A stretch of DNA of 64,000 nucleotides, taken from assembly GCF_048544455.1 (NCBI RefSeq), contig NC_133538.1, positions 38,172,969 to 38,236,968 of the forward strand, given 5' to 3'. Shown piece by piece: positions 23,798 through 36,270 of this stretch. Below the pieces are notes generated by a model. The model was not told where the DNA came from and did no database searches. It saw only the letters and a program-made list of their open reading frames with translations. This DNA comes from Silene latifolia. Taxonomy: Eukaryota > Streptophyta > Magnoliopsida > Caryophyllales > Caryophyllaceae. The translations under genes were made by a program, and so were the position numbers. Every line of letters begins with the position of its first letter. The first letter of the stretch is position 1.

Positions 23798-23866
23798 CAT
23801 CTATGTGGGACTCGAACCCACACCCTGCGCAATAGCACAATGCTCTACCTTTTGAGCTAATAGATG
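23798..23866 (-). tRNA. tRNA-like sequence (probable pseudogene or tRNA-derived)
   Basis: The minus strand folds as a cloverleaf. Acceptor CATCTAT pairs perfectly with ATAGATG. The D arm is GCTC/GAGC with box A-like TAGCTCAAAAGGTAGAGC. The T arm is GTGGG-TTCGAGT-CCCAC with a perfect box B. The anticodon arm is weak (TTGTG/CGCAG with a 6-nt loop) and the variable loop is only about 3 nt, so the sequence is short (69 nt) and likely non-functional. The amino-acid identity cannot be assigned. Confidence 0.4.
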
Positions 23867-23984
23867 ATAAGTAAAAACAGTGCATCAACAAATAACACAC
23901 ACATGAAACATGATACATCAACCTCATATAGTTATTTCTTACTAGGAAATTAACTAATTTAAGTCCTAAGTTCATATAACCGGG

Positions 23985-24412
23985 TCCAAGCTTCACAAAG
24001 TCAAGTCTAGATTTCACAAATCAAGCCTAAGTTTGACAAAATCAAGTTTCACAAAATCAGGTATATGGTTCACATAATCTGGTCCAAGCTTCACACAATC
24101 AAGTCCAGGTTTCACAAAATCAGGTCTATGTTTGAACCTTATTTTGTGAACCTTGGACCTAATCTTGTGAATCTCGGGCCTGATCTTGTGAACTCTGAAC
24201 CCAATTTTGTGAATCTTGGACCTAATCTTGTAAATCTTGGAGCTAATCTTGTGAATCCTTAACCTAATTTTGTGAACCCTGGACCTAATCTTGCGAATTG
24301 GACTTGATTTTGTGACTTAGGGATTATCTTGTGAATGCTGGACTTAATTTTGTTAATATAGGACCCAATTTTGTGAAATTGGGTCTTTATTTTGTGTATT
24401 TAGGACATACGC
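23985..24412. repeat. TTGTGAATC/TTCACAAAATC array with an internal inversion
   Basis: Degenerate units of about 25-30 bp. From 23985 to about 24130 the unit reads AAGTCCAGGTTTCACAAAATCA. From about 24140 to 24410 the complement reads instead (CCTAATTTTGTGAATCTTGG). Confidence 0.8.
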
Positions 24413-24505
24413 TCCCAGGAGATACCCTCCCATAGTGGTTCCAAAAGTGAAAAGAAGATTACCAACACCCTTCAACGCTACTGACGTCGCAATCAAATAT
24501 TTCAT
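24413..24505 (-). pseudogene. Captured exon of HR-like lesion-inducing protein (part 2)
   Basis: On the minus strand, after an AG acceptor at 24506-24507, the frame reads MKYLIATSVALKGVGNLLFT and then FGTTMGGYLLGAY. This matches the second half of the HR_lesion (PF05514) family as I remember it (LIA-AIALKG-GGLLF-FG). Exon 1 of the same gene lies at 29347-29460, beyond the CACTA, which sits in the intron between them. The sequence stops abruptly where the TTGTGAATC array begins. It is a fragment of a plant membrane-protein gene inside a transposon, not a working gene. Confidence 0.75.
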
Positions 24506-24559
24506 CTTCAACAAAACAAATAACTTGGTCAACAGAAGGTAATGACACTACTACGAAAA

Positions 24560-24985
24560 TGCGGGGTACTGACGGCCAAAAACAGGCCGTACTGACGACT
24601 TTTCCGTCAGTATTTCCATTTCCTGACGGAAATTCCGTCAGTATCCAGGGTCAGCTTATTTCGTCACTAAAATCACTGCCCTGACGGAATTTCCGTCTGT
24701 AAATTGAAATACTGACGGATTTTCCGTCGTCCACTAGCAGCAGGTAACTGACGGAAATTCCGTCAGTACTCTCCTTTTCTGACGGAATTTCCGTCAGGGT
24801 GTGACACGTGGCATTTTTGGCGGGTGAGCTGGAAATTCTGAAAAAAAAAGGCCCCTGACGGACTTTCCATCAAGACGCAGAGACACGTGGCGATGGCCCG
24901 AAACCCGTTATTCTGCTCATCCGACGTAAATTCCGTCGAGATTTTGGACTTTACTTGACGAATTTCCGTCGATTATTTAATGGCG
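24560..24985. repeat. CACTA left subterminal repeats
   Basis: Repeated words around CTGACGGAA(A/T)TTCCGTCAG, whole or half, at 10-40 bp intervals. In the En/Spm family such arrays bind the TNPA-type protein. Confidence 0.85.
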
Positions 24986-25302
24986 TGGGCGGAAACAATG
25001 ACTTGTTTGCCACCCACAATGCGTATTTGCATCATTTCAAATACAGCCATGATGCCTATTTGAATCGTTTCAATTACAATCAAAACCTGCAAAACACATA
25101 TACAATCGTCGACCGCCAAGCAGGAATCCATTTTCACGTCGAACGCGATTGGGAATCAAGAGAGGCAACAAAAGAGAATTGAACGCAAATTTTTTACATA
25201 AAAAGTCGGTCAAATTCGTACATTGTCTTACTAATTAAACACAAATCGACAATGTTTTTTCATACTCTCTACTAGACGACAATACTAACCTAACTAAAGG
25301 CT

Positions 25303-26980
<1,678 letters not shown>

Positions 26981-27079
26981 TTCTTAAAAACAATGCAAAT
27001 TGTTAGTCAAAAGACAAAATCGTTAGTGCAAATCAACCATTTCTGCAAGCTATATATAAACAATGGAAACACACACTAA

Positions 27080-27475
27080 CTATAATTTTAAACAATGCAC
27101 TTCTTCATCGGTAAGGTCATCAGGATTGAGTCGATCCTCCAAAATTTGGTCAACAGTATCACGCAATGCATTTTCCACGAACTCACGGTAAGGATTCTCA
27201 CTAGCATTTGTACTTGCTTTACTAGGTAGTTTCTCACCGTGATATGTCCATACATAGTAATTATCGGCGAAACCATTTGACCAAAGATGAATTTTAACAT
27301 CACTTTTCCTTTTAAAACCTAGGTTTTTGCATTTCTTACACGGACACCTCATTTCACCTAAATTCTTATACTCACTACTTTCTTCCGCGAATTTAATAAA
27401 CTCTTTCACCCCCTCTGTAAATGCTTTCTTGGGTTTCTTTTTTCGTCTAATCTTTCATACATCCACCGCCGTTCT
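27080..27475 (-). pseudogene. TNP2-like N-terminal fragment (transposase-associated domain)
   Basis: Frame with KEFIKFAEESSEYKNLGEMR, CPCKKCKNLGF, VKIHLWSNGFADNYYVWTYH and GE. The CPC-xx-C and HL...GF...Y..W..HGE spacing is that of PF13963, found at the start of En/Spm TNP2 transposases. A degenerate lead-in (RRMYERLDEKRNPRKHL) lies at 27420-27475. The remaining TNP2, including the DDE-bearing part, is absent, so it cannot be an active transposase. It is followed within 100 bp by the N-terminal exon of the other CACTA gene, which suggests an internal deletion joined them. Confidence 0.75.
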
Positions 27476-27677
27476 AATCTTTTCATGTTATTATGTATCT
27501 ACATTTTAAAATATATGTTTATATATGTCATTAAAAAAGACAATAACTTAACAACAATCACAATCAAGAATAATAGACAATAATTTGACATTTTAACCAA
27601 TATAGATGACAATTGTCTACAAATAATCTTTATTTCTTTGAATTGGGTCTTTATCACTCCAACCTAAACCCATCAAT

Positions 27678-27891
27678 GTACGTTTCAAGTCACTAGCAAA
27701 CATGTACTTGTGATTTATTAATGAGGAAAAAAATTCGGCAGCAATTCCCCTCCGTTTTCCAAATACACAATGTAGAATAAATAATTACTCTACATATGCA
27801 TTCGGAGAACATTAAAGGAATTGTCACCAAACTCTTTCCTCATTAAAAAATCACAAGTACATGTTTACTACCTAAGTGACTTGAAACGTAC
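27678..27891. repeat. Inverted repeat inside the CACTA element
   Basis: Left arm GTACGTTTCAAGTCACTAGC and ACATGTACTTGTGATTT (27678-27735). Right arm ATCACAAGTACATGTTTACT and AAGTGACTTGAAACGTAC (27835-27891). About 100 bp of spacer. No terminal motif of a known MITE. Confidence 0.8.
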
Positions 27892-28439
27892 AAAGACAGT
27901 CCCAAAACGGGGACTATTCAAAAATTACTCCTAGTGAGTAATTTTTGAACGGGTAGTAGGTCAATATGAACAACAATTTTAACAATATTAAAAACAAAAC
28001 ATACAACAATGACTTCTTTTTCAATTAACAAAAACTAACATATCTAGTCTAATTAACATTAAGTCTAATTATCATTTTAAAAAAATTAACATTTCACAAA
28101 ATTTAACAATAATCTAATTAACAAAAATTCCAATTTTTAAAAATATTATTAACAATAATTCCAATTTTTAATAATAAAATTACATAGCTAATCTAATTAA
28201 CAATAACTTCAATTTTTAACAATAATATTAACACCTCACAAAAATTTCACAACACAACATACATTTAAACAAAATGGGCTTCTATCCTAAGTCAACATGC
28301 ATCAACACCAACAATAATTCAACAACAATTACAACAATAACTAATATCCTAAATCAATTAAGCTAATTAAACAAAAATAAATTAAAAGGAGATTAAACAA
28401 TACCTAATTAACTTGACAAAGAAAAAAAATAAAAAGGAA

Positions 28440-28758
28440 TAATGAGAAAGAAGTAGGGCGGCAGCAGGCAGCGGCAGGACGGTGGCGGGACGGTGGCGGC
28501 ACGACTGTGGAAGCAAAAAAAAATAAAAACAAGAAAAGGAAAAGGAAAAAGACAAAGGAGAGAGGAAGGAAAGACAAAATTAATTACCTAATAGTGATGG
28601 CGATGACATGGTGGTGTTGGTGGTGGCGCCGGAAGTGGAGGAGGGTGGTGGTGGTGACGGGTTTTTAGAGAGTTAGGGTTAGGCGATTTTAATTGTTTTG
28701 GGGGGGAAAATTTGGTAAAGTGTCGTGGGAATAGTGCGGGTTTAAGATAAAAGACACC
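28440..28758 (-). other. GC-richer putative promoter/5' leader of CACTA genes
   Basis: GGCGG- and GGTGG-rich block (28450-28510, 28590-28660) next to the right subterminal repeats, upstream of both minus-strand genes. The AT-rich stretch 27960-28440 shows nothing recognisable. Confidence 0.35.
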
Positions 28759-29250
28759 CCTGACGGAAATTCCGTCAGTGATGTAGTATTCTTGATGGAT
28801 ATTCCGTCAGTATTGTTAAATTACTGACAGATATTCCGTCAGAGGCCCAATTACTCGGACAATAATTCACCCAACAGTACACGTCATAATAAGTGAGTCT
28901 CTGACGGAAATTCCGTCAGTAATAGCACTTTACTGACGGAATTTCCGTCACAGACTCAATTATTGTGACAGCTGGGTTGCACACTGGATTTGAAATATCT
29001 AATCCTTCTGACGGAAATTCCGTCAGTACATTGCTATTACTGACGGAAATTCCGTCGGAAATTCCGTCAGTAATAGCAATGTACTGACGAAAATTCCGTC
29101 AGATAGTTTTTAGCGCCATTGACTTTGTCAACGCGCCAATATTATCTGACGAAATTTCCGTCAGGAATAGGTACTGACGGAAACACCGTCAGAAAACCGT
29201 CAGTTTTCCGTGTTTACTGACGGCTTATTTTTTCCGTCAGTGTGCCCGTC
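28759..29250. repeat. CACTA right subterminal repeats
   Basis: Many copies of CTGACGGAAATTCCGTCAG-like palindromes (for example 28898-28920, 28930-28950, 29008-29103). The 29040-29070 stretch is a direct duplication of the core. Confidence 0.88.
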
Positions 29251-29346
29251 ACTATCCCGCGTTTTCGTTGTAGTGTGAATTCACAATTTTACACGACATT
29301 TTAGACTTCATGTTTGACAACGATAAAGAGTGAACTCATTTCTCAC

Positions 29347-29460
29347 CTCAACGGGAGGCAGTTTAAACCCTGTGTGAGTTGTTACATGTTTTGAGAAGAC
29401 ATTAACTTTGGACGCAGAGCCCTAGCTGCTGGACCACCATCAACACCAAAGTCACTGAAC
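29347..29460 (-). pseudogene. Captured exon of HR-like lesion-inducing protein (part 1)
   Basis: Minus-strand exon between acceptor AG (29461-29462) and donor GTGAGA (29341-29346). It reads FSDFGVDGGPAARAL, then after a 1-nt shift KVNVFSKHVTTHTGFKLPPV. FGVDGGPAA-AL and HVTTHTG---PP are highly characteristic of the plant HR_lesion (PF05514) family. The next exon is at 24413-24505, with the CACTA in the intron between. The frameshift and missing flanking exons show it is a non-functional captured fragment. Confidence 0.8.
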
Positions 29461-30050
29461 CTGTACACGAAACAACTTTCACAAATCAAAAACAACATCT
29501 TTTAATGCAATGAATTGCACTGAAAATTTAAGCCACATACCACAGTGTTTTAGCATTTTAACAAATACATTCAAATTATGACTAGTATGTTACAACTTTT
29601 TTACATAATATATTCAAATATTCCCAACTCACTCAGAAAGGAAATCTAACATTTTCAGGTAATAATTCAAAAGGCTTTTGCTTCTGACTATCAGAGTTCA
29701 ATAACAAAACTGAGCAAATGATGCAAGTACACCAACACTAGCAACACTCTGACTCTATCCCTAGTTTCTCTACTAGGCTACTACCATATCCCCACAGAGG
29801 TCGAACTACATAGGTCTACGTAGGTGCATACGATGGCAAATGCTACTTCAAATCCCAATTTATAGAGAAGCAAGGGAAAATATAGTGATGTTTTTGGGCT
29901 AACCTCACCTTATTCAAGTTAAGAGAAAATGTTCTAGGCAAGTGATGCATTCAGAAGAGCTATATCCATTGAAGTTTAGAAAACCTCATTCAATTAGATC
30001 GGCTAACCTCACCTCCCTCATATTCAAAGAGTAGAGGAACAGGCAAACTC
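29461..30050. other. Spacer in Pack-type element
   Basis: AT-rich with no clear exon. Some of it may be intron of captured genes. Confidence 0.4.
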
Positions 30051-30275
30051 AATCAGGTCAAAACTTCACAAAATAAAGTCCAGGTTTCACATAAACAGGT
30101 ACAAAGTTCACAAAACTAGCTCCAAGGTTCACAATATTAACTCCAACATTCACAAAATTGTTTCACAAAATGTTTGACAAAATCTGGTTTCACAAAGTCA
30201 CGTCTAGGGTTCACATAATCAAGTCGAAACTTCACAAAATAAAGTCTAGGTTTCACATAATCAAACTTTAGAATG
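30051..30275. repeat. TTCACAAAAT array, right side
   Basis: Units of the type AAGTCCAGGTTTCACATAATCA, the same family as 23985-24412. Here they run in one orientation. Confidence 0.8.
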
Positions 30276-30297
30276 ACAGAAATTGTGAATAAAACTA

Positions 30298-30438
30298 TTG
30301 ACATATACTAACATATTTCTTTCACGGCGCAAAAATCACCACTTGTTCGTACCAATATCATACCAATTCAAATTTTCGTAATATTTATTTGTTGTTCTAG
30401 TATGATTTCTTGTCGTTCTAGTACGCTTTTTCAAATTC
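30298..30438 (+). repeat. 141-bp direct repeat, copy 1
   Basis: Starts TTGACATATACTAACATATT and ends TTTTTCAAATTC. Matched by 31399-31539 with few differences. The two copies bracket the Hsp70 exon and the exon-like piece. Confidence 0.9.
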
Positions 30439-30556
30439 CATGTTTTGACCACCTAGCTCAGAGTTCCATCTCACATCTCTAACCTACACAATTCCCACAA
30501 ATAAAATACATTCTAAAGGGTAAACACATAACCAAACTAACCCGTTTTACAATGTA

Positions 30557-30645
30557 TTCCCTCCATTCCATTCATTTGTTTACCTTTGATTACAACAATC
30601 CTCACAGAAAATAAAGAAGTGAACAAATAATTGGGACGGAGGGAG
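30557..30645. mobile_element. Stowaway-type MITE
   Basis: TCCCTCCATTCCATTCATTT and its complement at the right (GGGACGGAGGGAG), flanked by TA (30555-30556, 30646-30647). 89 bp. Confidence 0.85.
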
Positions 30646-30682
30646 TAGTATTTGCACAGTATATATATAGAATAATATATAC

Positions 30683-30883
30683 CTGAAACTGATTGGCAGA
30701 GACGGTCTTCCCGAATTCCTTAGTATCATAAGCAGAGAAATAAACAAGAGCAGCATAAGTAGTAGTAGCACCCGTATCATAAAACACAACATATTTGGAA
30801 TCATTAACAAACTTCTTATGAATCCCATACTGCAATGCAGCTCCAGCATGCTCATTAATCAACGACAACACATTAACCCCACC
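30683..30883 (-). pseudogene. Captured exon of ER-type Hsp70 (HSP70-17/GRP170-like)
   Basis: Minus-strand frame GGVNVLSLINEHAGAALQYG, then a diverged linker, YVVFYDTGATTTYAALVYFS and TVSANQFQ, ending at donor CAG|GTATAT. NVLSLINEH-GAALQYGI and VIFYD-G---TYAALVYYSAY are, from memory, diagnostic for the plant ER-lumen large Hsp70 HSP70-17 (nucleotide-binding domain, phosphate-2 region). Only one exon is present and no start or neighbouring exon is seen, so it is a captured fragment. A shorter second copy of part of it lies at 30892-30948. Confidence 0.8.
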
Positions 30884-30891
30884 TTAAAATA

Positions 30892-30948
30892 AGAGCAACA
30901 TAAGTAGTAGTAGCACCCATATCATAAAACACAACATGTTTGAGATGC
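30892..30948 (-). repeat. Partial duplicate of the Hsp70 exon
   Basis: About 57 bp matching 30748-30805 (GAGCAACATAAGTAGTAGTA...) placed immediately beyond the exon in the same orientation. It ends within TTTGAGATG. Confidence 0.85.
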
Positions 30949-31201
30949 CTTTGACATGTGAATGACAGCTAGTTTTAGTTGACTAATGACTCAATTAAGA
31001 ACATTAGATATACTTAGTTGCAGTTTGAGCTCGTGTTACTTCGACACTTCACATTGGCCGGCTGCACTTTACAAGTCAAATTGACACGATACATACACAT
31101 CACATTTTAGTCCAAACATGATTTTATTTGTTCTGAACAGGTATGAGCTTATGTTAAATGGCCATAATTTGGACATGTATGTATTACATCAACAACTGTA
31201 G

Positions 31202-31320
31202 CTGGCCTGGACAGACTTCTACCATGGATTCATAAAGTTATCGGTGTTAGCGACTTCTTCCTCTTTGTAGAAGGGGAGGCTGCAAGCACAAACTCATGTA
31301 AAGTTCTTGAGTCTATTCCA
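31202..31320 (+). pseudogene. Exon-like captured fragment, unidentified protein
   Basis: Bordered by AG (31200-31201) and GTGAGT (31321-31326). The open frame reads [20 protein letters not shown] then [19 protein letters not shown]. It is protein-like, without stops, and on the strand opposite to the Hsp70 exon. It faintly recalls a plant glycosyltransferase-like segment, but I cannot name it. Confidence 0.5.
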
Positions 31321-31398
31321 GTGAGTTTTTCTAGCTTAGTTTCCTTGCTTGTGTATTTGTGTTATATTTAGTCAAGAATTCTCTATTCTCTGTCTCTA

Positions 31399-31539
31399 TT
31401 GACATACACTAACATATTCCTTTCACGGCGCAAAAATCACCACTAGTTCGTACCAATTTCATACCAATTCAAATTTTAGTAATATTTATTTGTTGTTCTA
31501 GTATGATTTCCTGTCGTTCTAGTACGCTTTTTCAAATTC
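31399..31539 (+). repeat. 141-bp direct repeat, copy 2
   Basis: Starts TTGACATACACTAACATATT and pairs with 30298-30438. Confidence 0.9.
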
Positions 31540-32663
<1,124 letters not shown>

Positions 32664-35600
32664 TGCATCAAGTGAGTCTAGGTATCTTAGGTGAGTCTAG
32701 CATTTTAATCTCATCCATTAGATCTACTCCTAATCAACGGCTGAGATTAAATCTCAGAAATTATAACAAACGTATAAAAGCTAAGAATTCAAACCTGCCC
32801 CTCATAATTCAGTTTCACTTTCTCTCTCCTCCGTCTCTTTCCCTCGCTTTCTCTATCTCTCTCTCTAAGTCGAAAATAATCCTCTGAATCAAGCAAACAA
32901 ACCCAGGTTCCTGTTTTTACTCGCTTTTATCAATTCATTCACAAATCAATCAAATTCGTGTGTTTTCCAGGTTCTCGTTGCTATAATGGATGCAGATTCT
33001 ACCGACATTAACATGCAAACAGGTAATTTCCGTAATCCTTTCGTTTTCCTTTTCGCGATTTCATCTGGATTCTATGTCGCTGATCATTCGCTATTGTAAT
33101 TTCATTATTCCGTTGCTTTTCAGTTTTTTAGATTAATCGATTTTATGTTTGCTTCAATTTTAATGACATCCGTTCACTTCTACTTCAATTTGACGGTCTC
33201 CTTTCCTTTGATTATTCTCGTATTTGCTTTTCTCTTAAATATTAGGTGCAATCTCCTTGTATTTGTTGTTTTTCCTATCGAATTTTCATATTTGCATTTT
33301 CCTCTGCTTCTGCTTACAATCGCAGTTGCTTTATCGTCACATTCCGTCAATTTTGATTAATTTGTCTTTATTCTGTTTTGCTTTTCGCTTTTTAGGTTAA
33401 TCGATTTTCTGTTTGCTTCAATTTTAATGAAATCCGTTCACTTCTACTTCAATTTACGGTCTCCTTTCCTTTGATTATACTCGTAGTTGCTTTTGTCTTA
33501 AATATTAGGTCAAATATCCTTGTATTTGTTGATTTTCTCGTTCAATTTAGGTCAAATTTCATTATATTTGACCTCTTTTCTGTCTTGTATATTCTTGTTC
33601 CCCTGTCGTATATTCCTGTTCACTGTCAATGCTTACGTGCTCGACTTGTTACCATATCAATGTTACTTTGTAACACAATCACATATATTCATTTCCATTG
33701 CACATATAACATATCTTTGTACCACTTCGGATGTCCTCTTGTTCTCATTGTTACTTCAATGTACTTTAGTTTCTTGTTCTAAATTGTAGTCCAACCTCTT
33801 CGCATATTTCCTGTTCTCCCGTCCATCCTTATATCACTACATTGTCATAGTACTAGTATTATCAGTAACAATGTTACTCTCTAATAATACCACCGTTGTA
33901 TTTCAGGTCACTAATACTCGTATTTTCCTTTTTGTATTATGAGACTCAAATCTTGTCACTCAACCCCATTCTACGCCAATTGTCCAAGAGCAACCCAATC
34001 CTCAACCAAATAATCAGCTTGTTCTATCTCACACGCCTAATGGAGGTGAGCGCTGGATGCGTGTAGTTGAGCACAAGTTTAGACCTACCATTGGTGCAGT
34101 TTTCGCCTCCCTTGAGGCTGGAATCAAGTTCTACGAGGTTTATGCTCGGGCATGTGGATATACCCCTCGGAAGCACAGTACGAAAACACTACGAGGTGGT
34201 GTTGCACACCAAAAATTCGTAGTCCGCAACCGTCAAGGGTTCGGGGAATCTAAACCAAACAGCGTCCCGAACCAAGGATGATGAGAATATGGGTGATGGT
34301 TCGTCCACACTAGTTCATTACACGGTGAGTTAAAATCACAAGAATTGGATGCCGAGCGTACGTCGATTTGCCCTACTACATGGCCTTGATGGCCCAAACT
34401 ATGATTGACGAGTTTTAAAATCCACAATCATCGTCTCACCTCTGTCTGCATGTAGAGATCTCGATAAGATTTCACGATCCCTTGATATGTTCCAGAAGAC
34501 GCTTATCTTGGACAACTCCAAGTTGAATATTGGCGCTGGATTGACCTTTAGACAGGTTAAGGAACTTGTCAATGGGTATGAAAATATCGGTGCTACATTG
34601 ATAGATTTTAAGAACTTTCAAAGAGATATCAAGTGCTACATTGGGTTACGAGATGCTGACCTTTTCATCGATCGACTCGAGAAACTCAAAGTGACCCAAC
34701 CCCAGTTTTACTTCGCCTATGATGTTGATCCGCAAAACCGTCTAACAAAGTTCTTTTGGGCTGATGCTACATGTATTAGAAACTACTCATTCTTTGGGGA
34801 TGCTGTGAGCTTCGACCCTACTTACGGAACCAACAAGTATGATATGGTTTTTACACCATTCACAGGTGTTAATCACCACAGAAAGTCGGTGTTGTTTGCC
34901 GGTTGTCTCCTATTACACGAGGATGACATCTCCTTCTAATGGACCTTTCAGCATTTCTTGACTGCCATGGGACAAAAAGAGCCGCAGTTCATGATCACGG
35001 ATCAATGCCCTGGCATAAAGAAGGTAATAGTGTGACAATGTTACTGTAACAGACTTACTTAAATTTACTCACTTGCTCTTTCCCTATCACTGGTCAATAT
35101 CACGTTCTGACTTGCTGTTTCATTATGACTGGCATACAACAGGCTTTCCCTTCTGTTTTCAAGACAGCTAGGCATCGTTCTTGTATGTGGCATATTACAC
35201 AAAAGATCACAGACAAAGTTGGTTCAGCACTCTGCAGAGACACGGACTTCCTTGCTCGCTTCAACGCTGTTGTTTGGGACCCTGATATGGAGCCGTCGGA
35301 GTTCAAAGAGAAGTGGCAGAAGGTCATTTCAGATTTCGAGCTAGAAGATAATGATTGGTTGACTACAATGTTCGACGACAGACACCATTGGATTCCTGCC
35401 TACCATCGTGACCTTGCCTTGGGCTGCATATTAAGAACAACACAAATGATCGAAAGTACAAATTCGTTTTTCAAGCGCTATGAGAATCACTTTGGTACAC
35501 TGGTCGAATTTTGGATGAGGTAAACAACTCTTTTTCATTCCTTACGATTCAGGAACAGTGTATGTTACAGTACCATTGTTTCATTGTTACATAAATAATT

Positions 35601-36270
35601 TGTTGCCGAATCCTTGTTGCATTAAAACCAGGTTCCAAACTGCTATGGACCAGCAGCGCCATACACGAAGGTGCGATGATTATAACAACGACCACTCATT
35701 CCCTGAGCTTAAAACAGAATTACCTATAGAAAAGCATGGCGCTATTATATACACACATGCTGTGTTCAAGGTGTTTCAAGAAGAAGTAATGGCTGCCGAT
35801 TCATGTGGTGTTGATGACTTTGAGAAGGAGGAGCATGTGCGCATAATTCATGTAATCGATGCTGAGACAGACCGAATTTTCAAGGTGAGGTTGGACCTTA
35901 GAAGCACAAATGCAGTATGCGAGTGTAAACTGTTCGAAAGAATTGGATTACTCTGCAGGCATATTCTGTGGGTGTACAAGGGCAAAGGAATTGGGCGAAT
36001 ACCAAGCAAGTACATTGTATATCGTTGGCTAAATAACACACACGCAGCGAACAGGTTTGATTCGAAAACATTATTACAAAGGATTTTGACTTGTTACAAT
36101 AAATTGTTTCTTACATAACATTGTAACCATTATTTCTTCTAGTAACATTGTCACAATGATAAACAGTAACCTGCTGTTTTACTTCCAGGCTTGATTCGAA
36201 TGGGAATGTCATTGAGGATTCATATATGGCTACGTCTGATAACAGTCATTTGTGCAACGTATGGTCAGAG

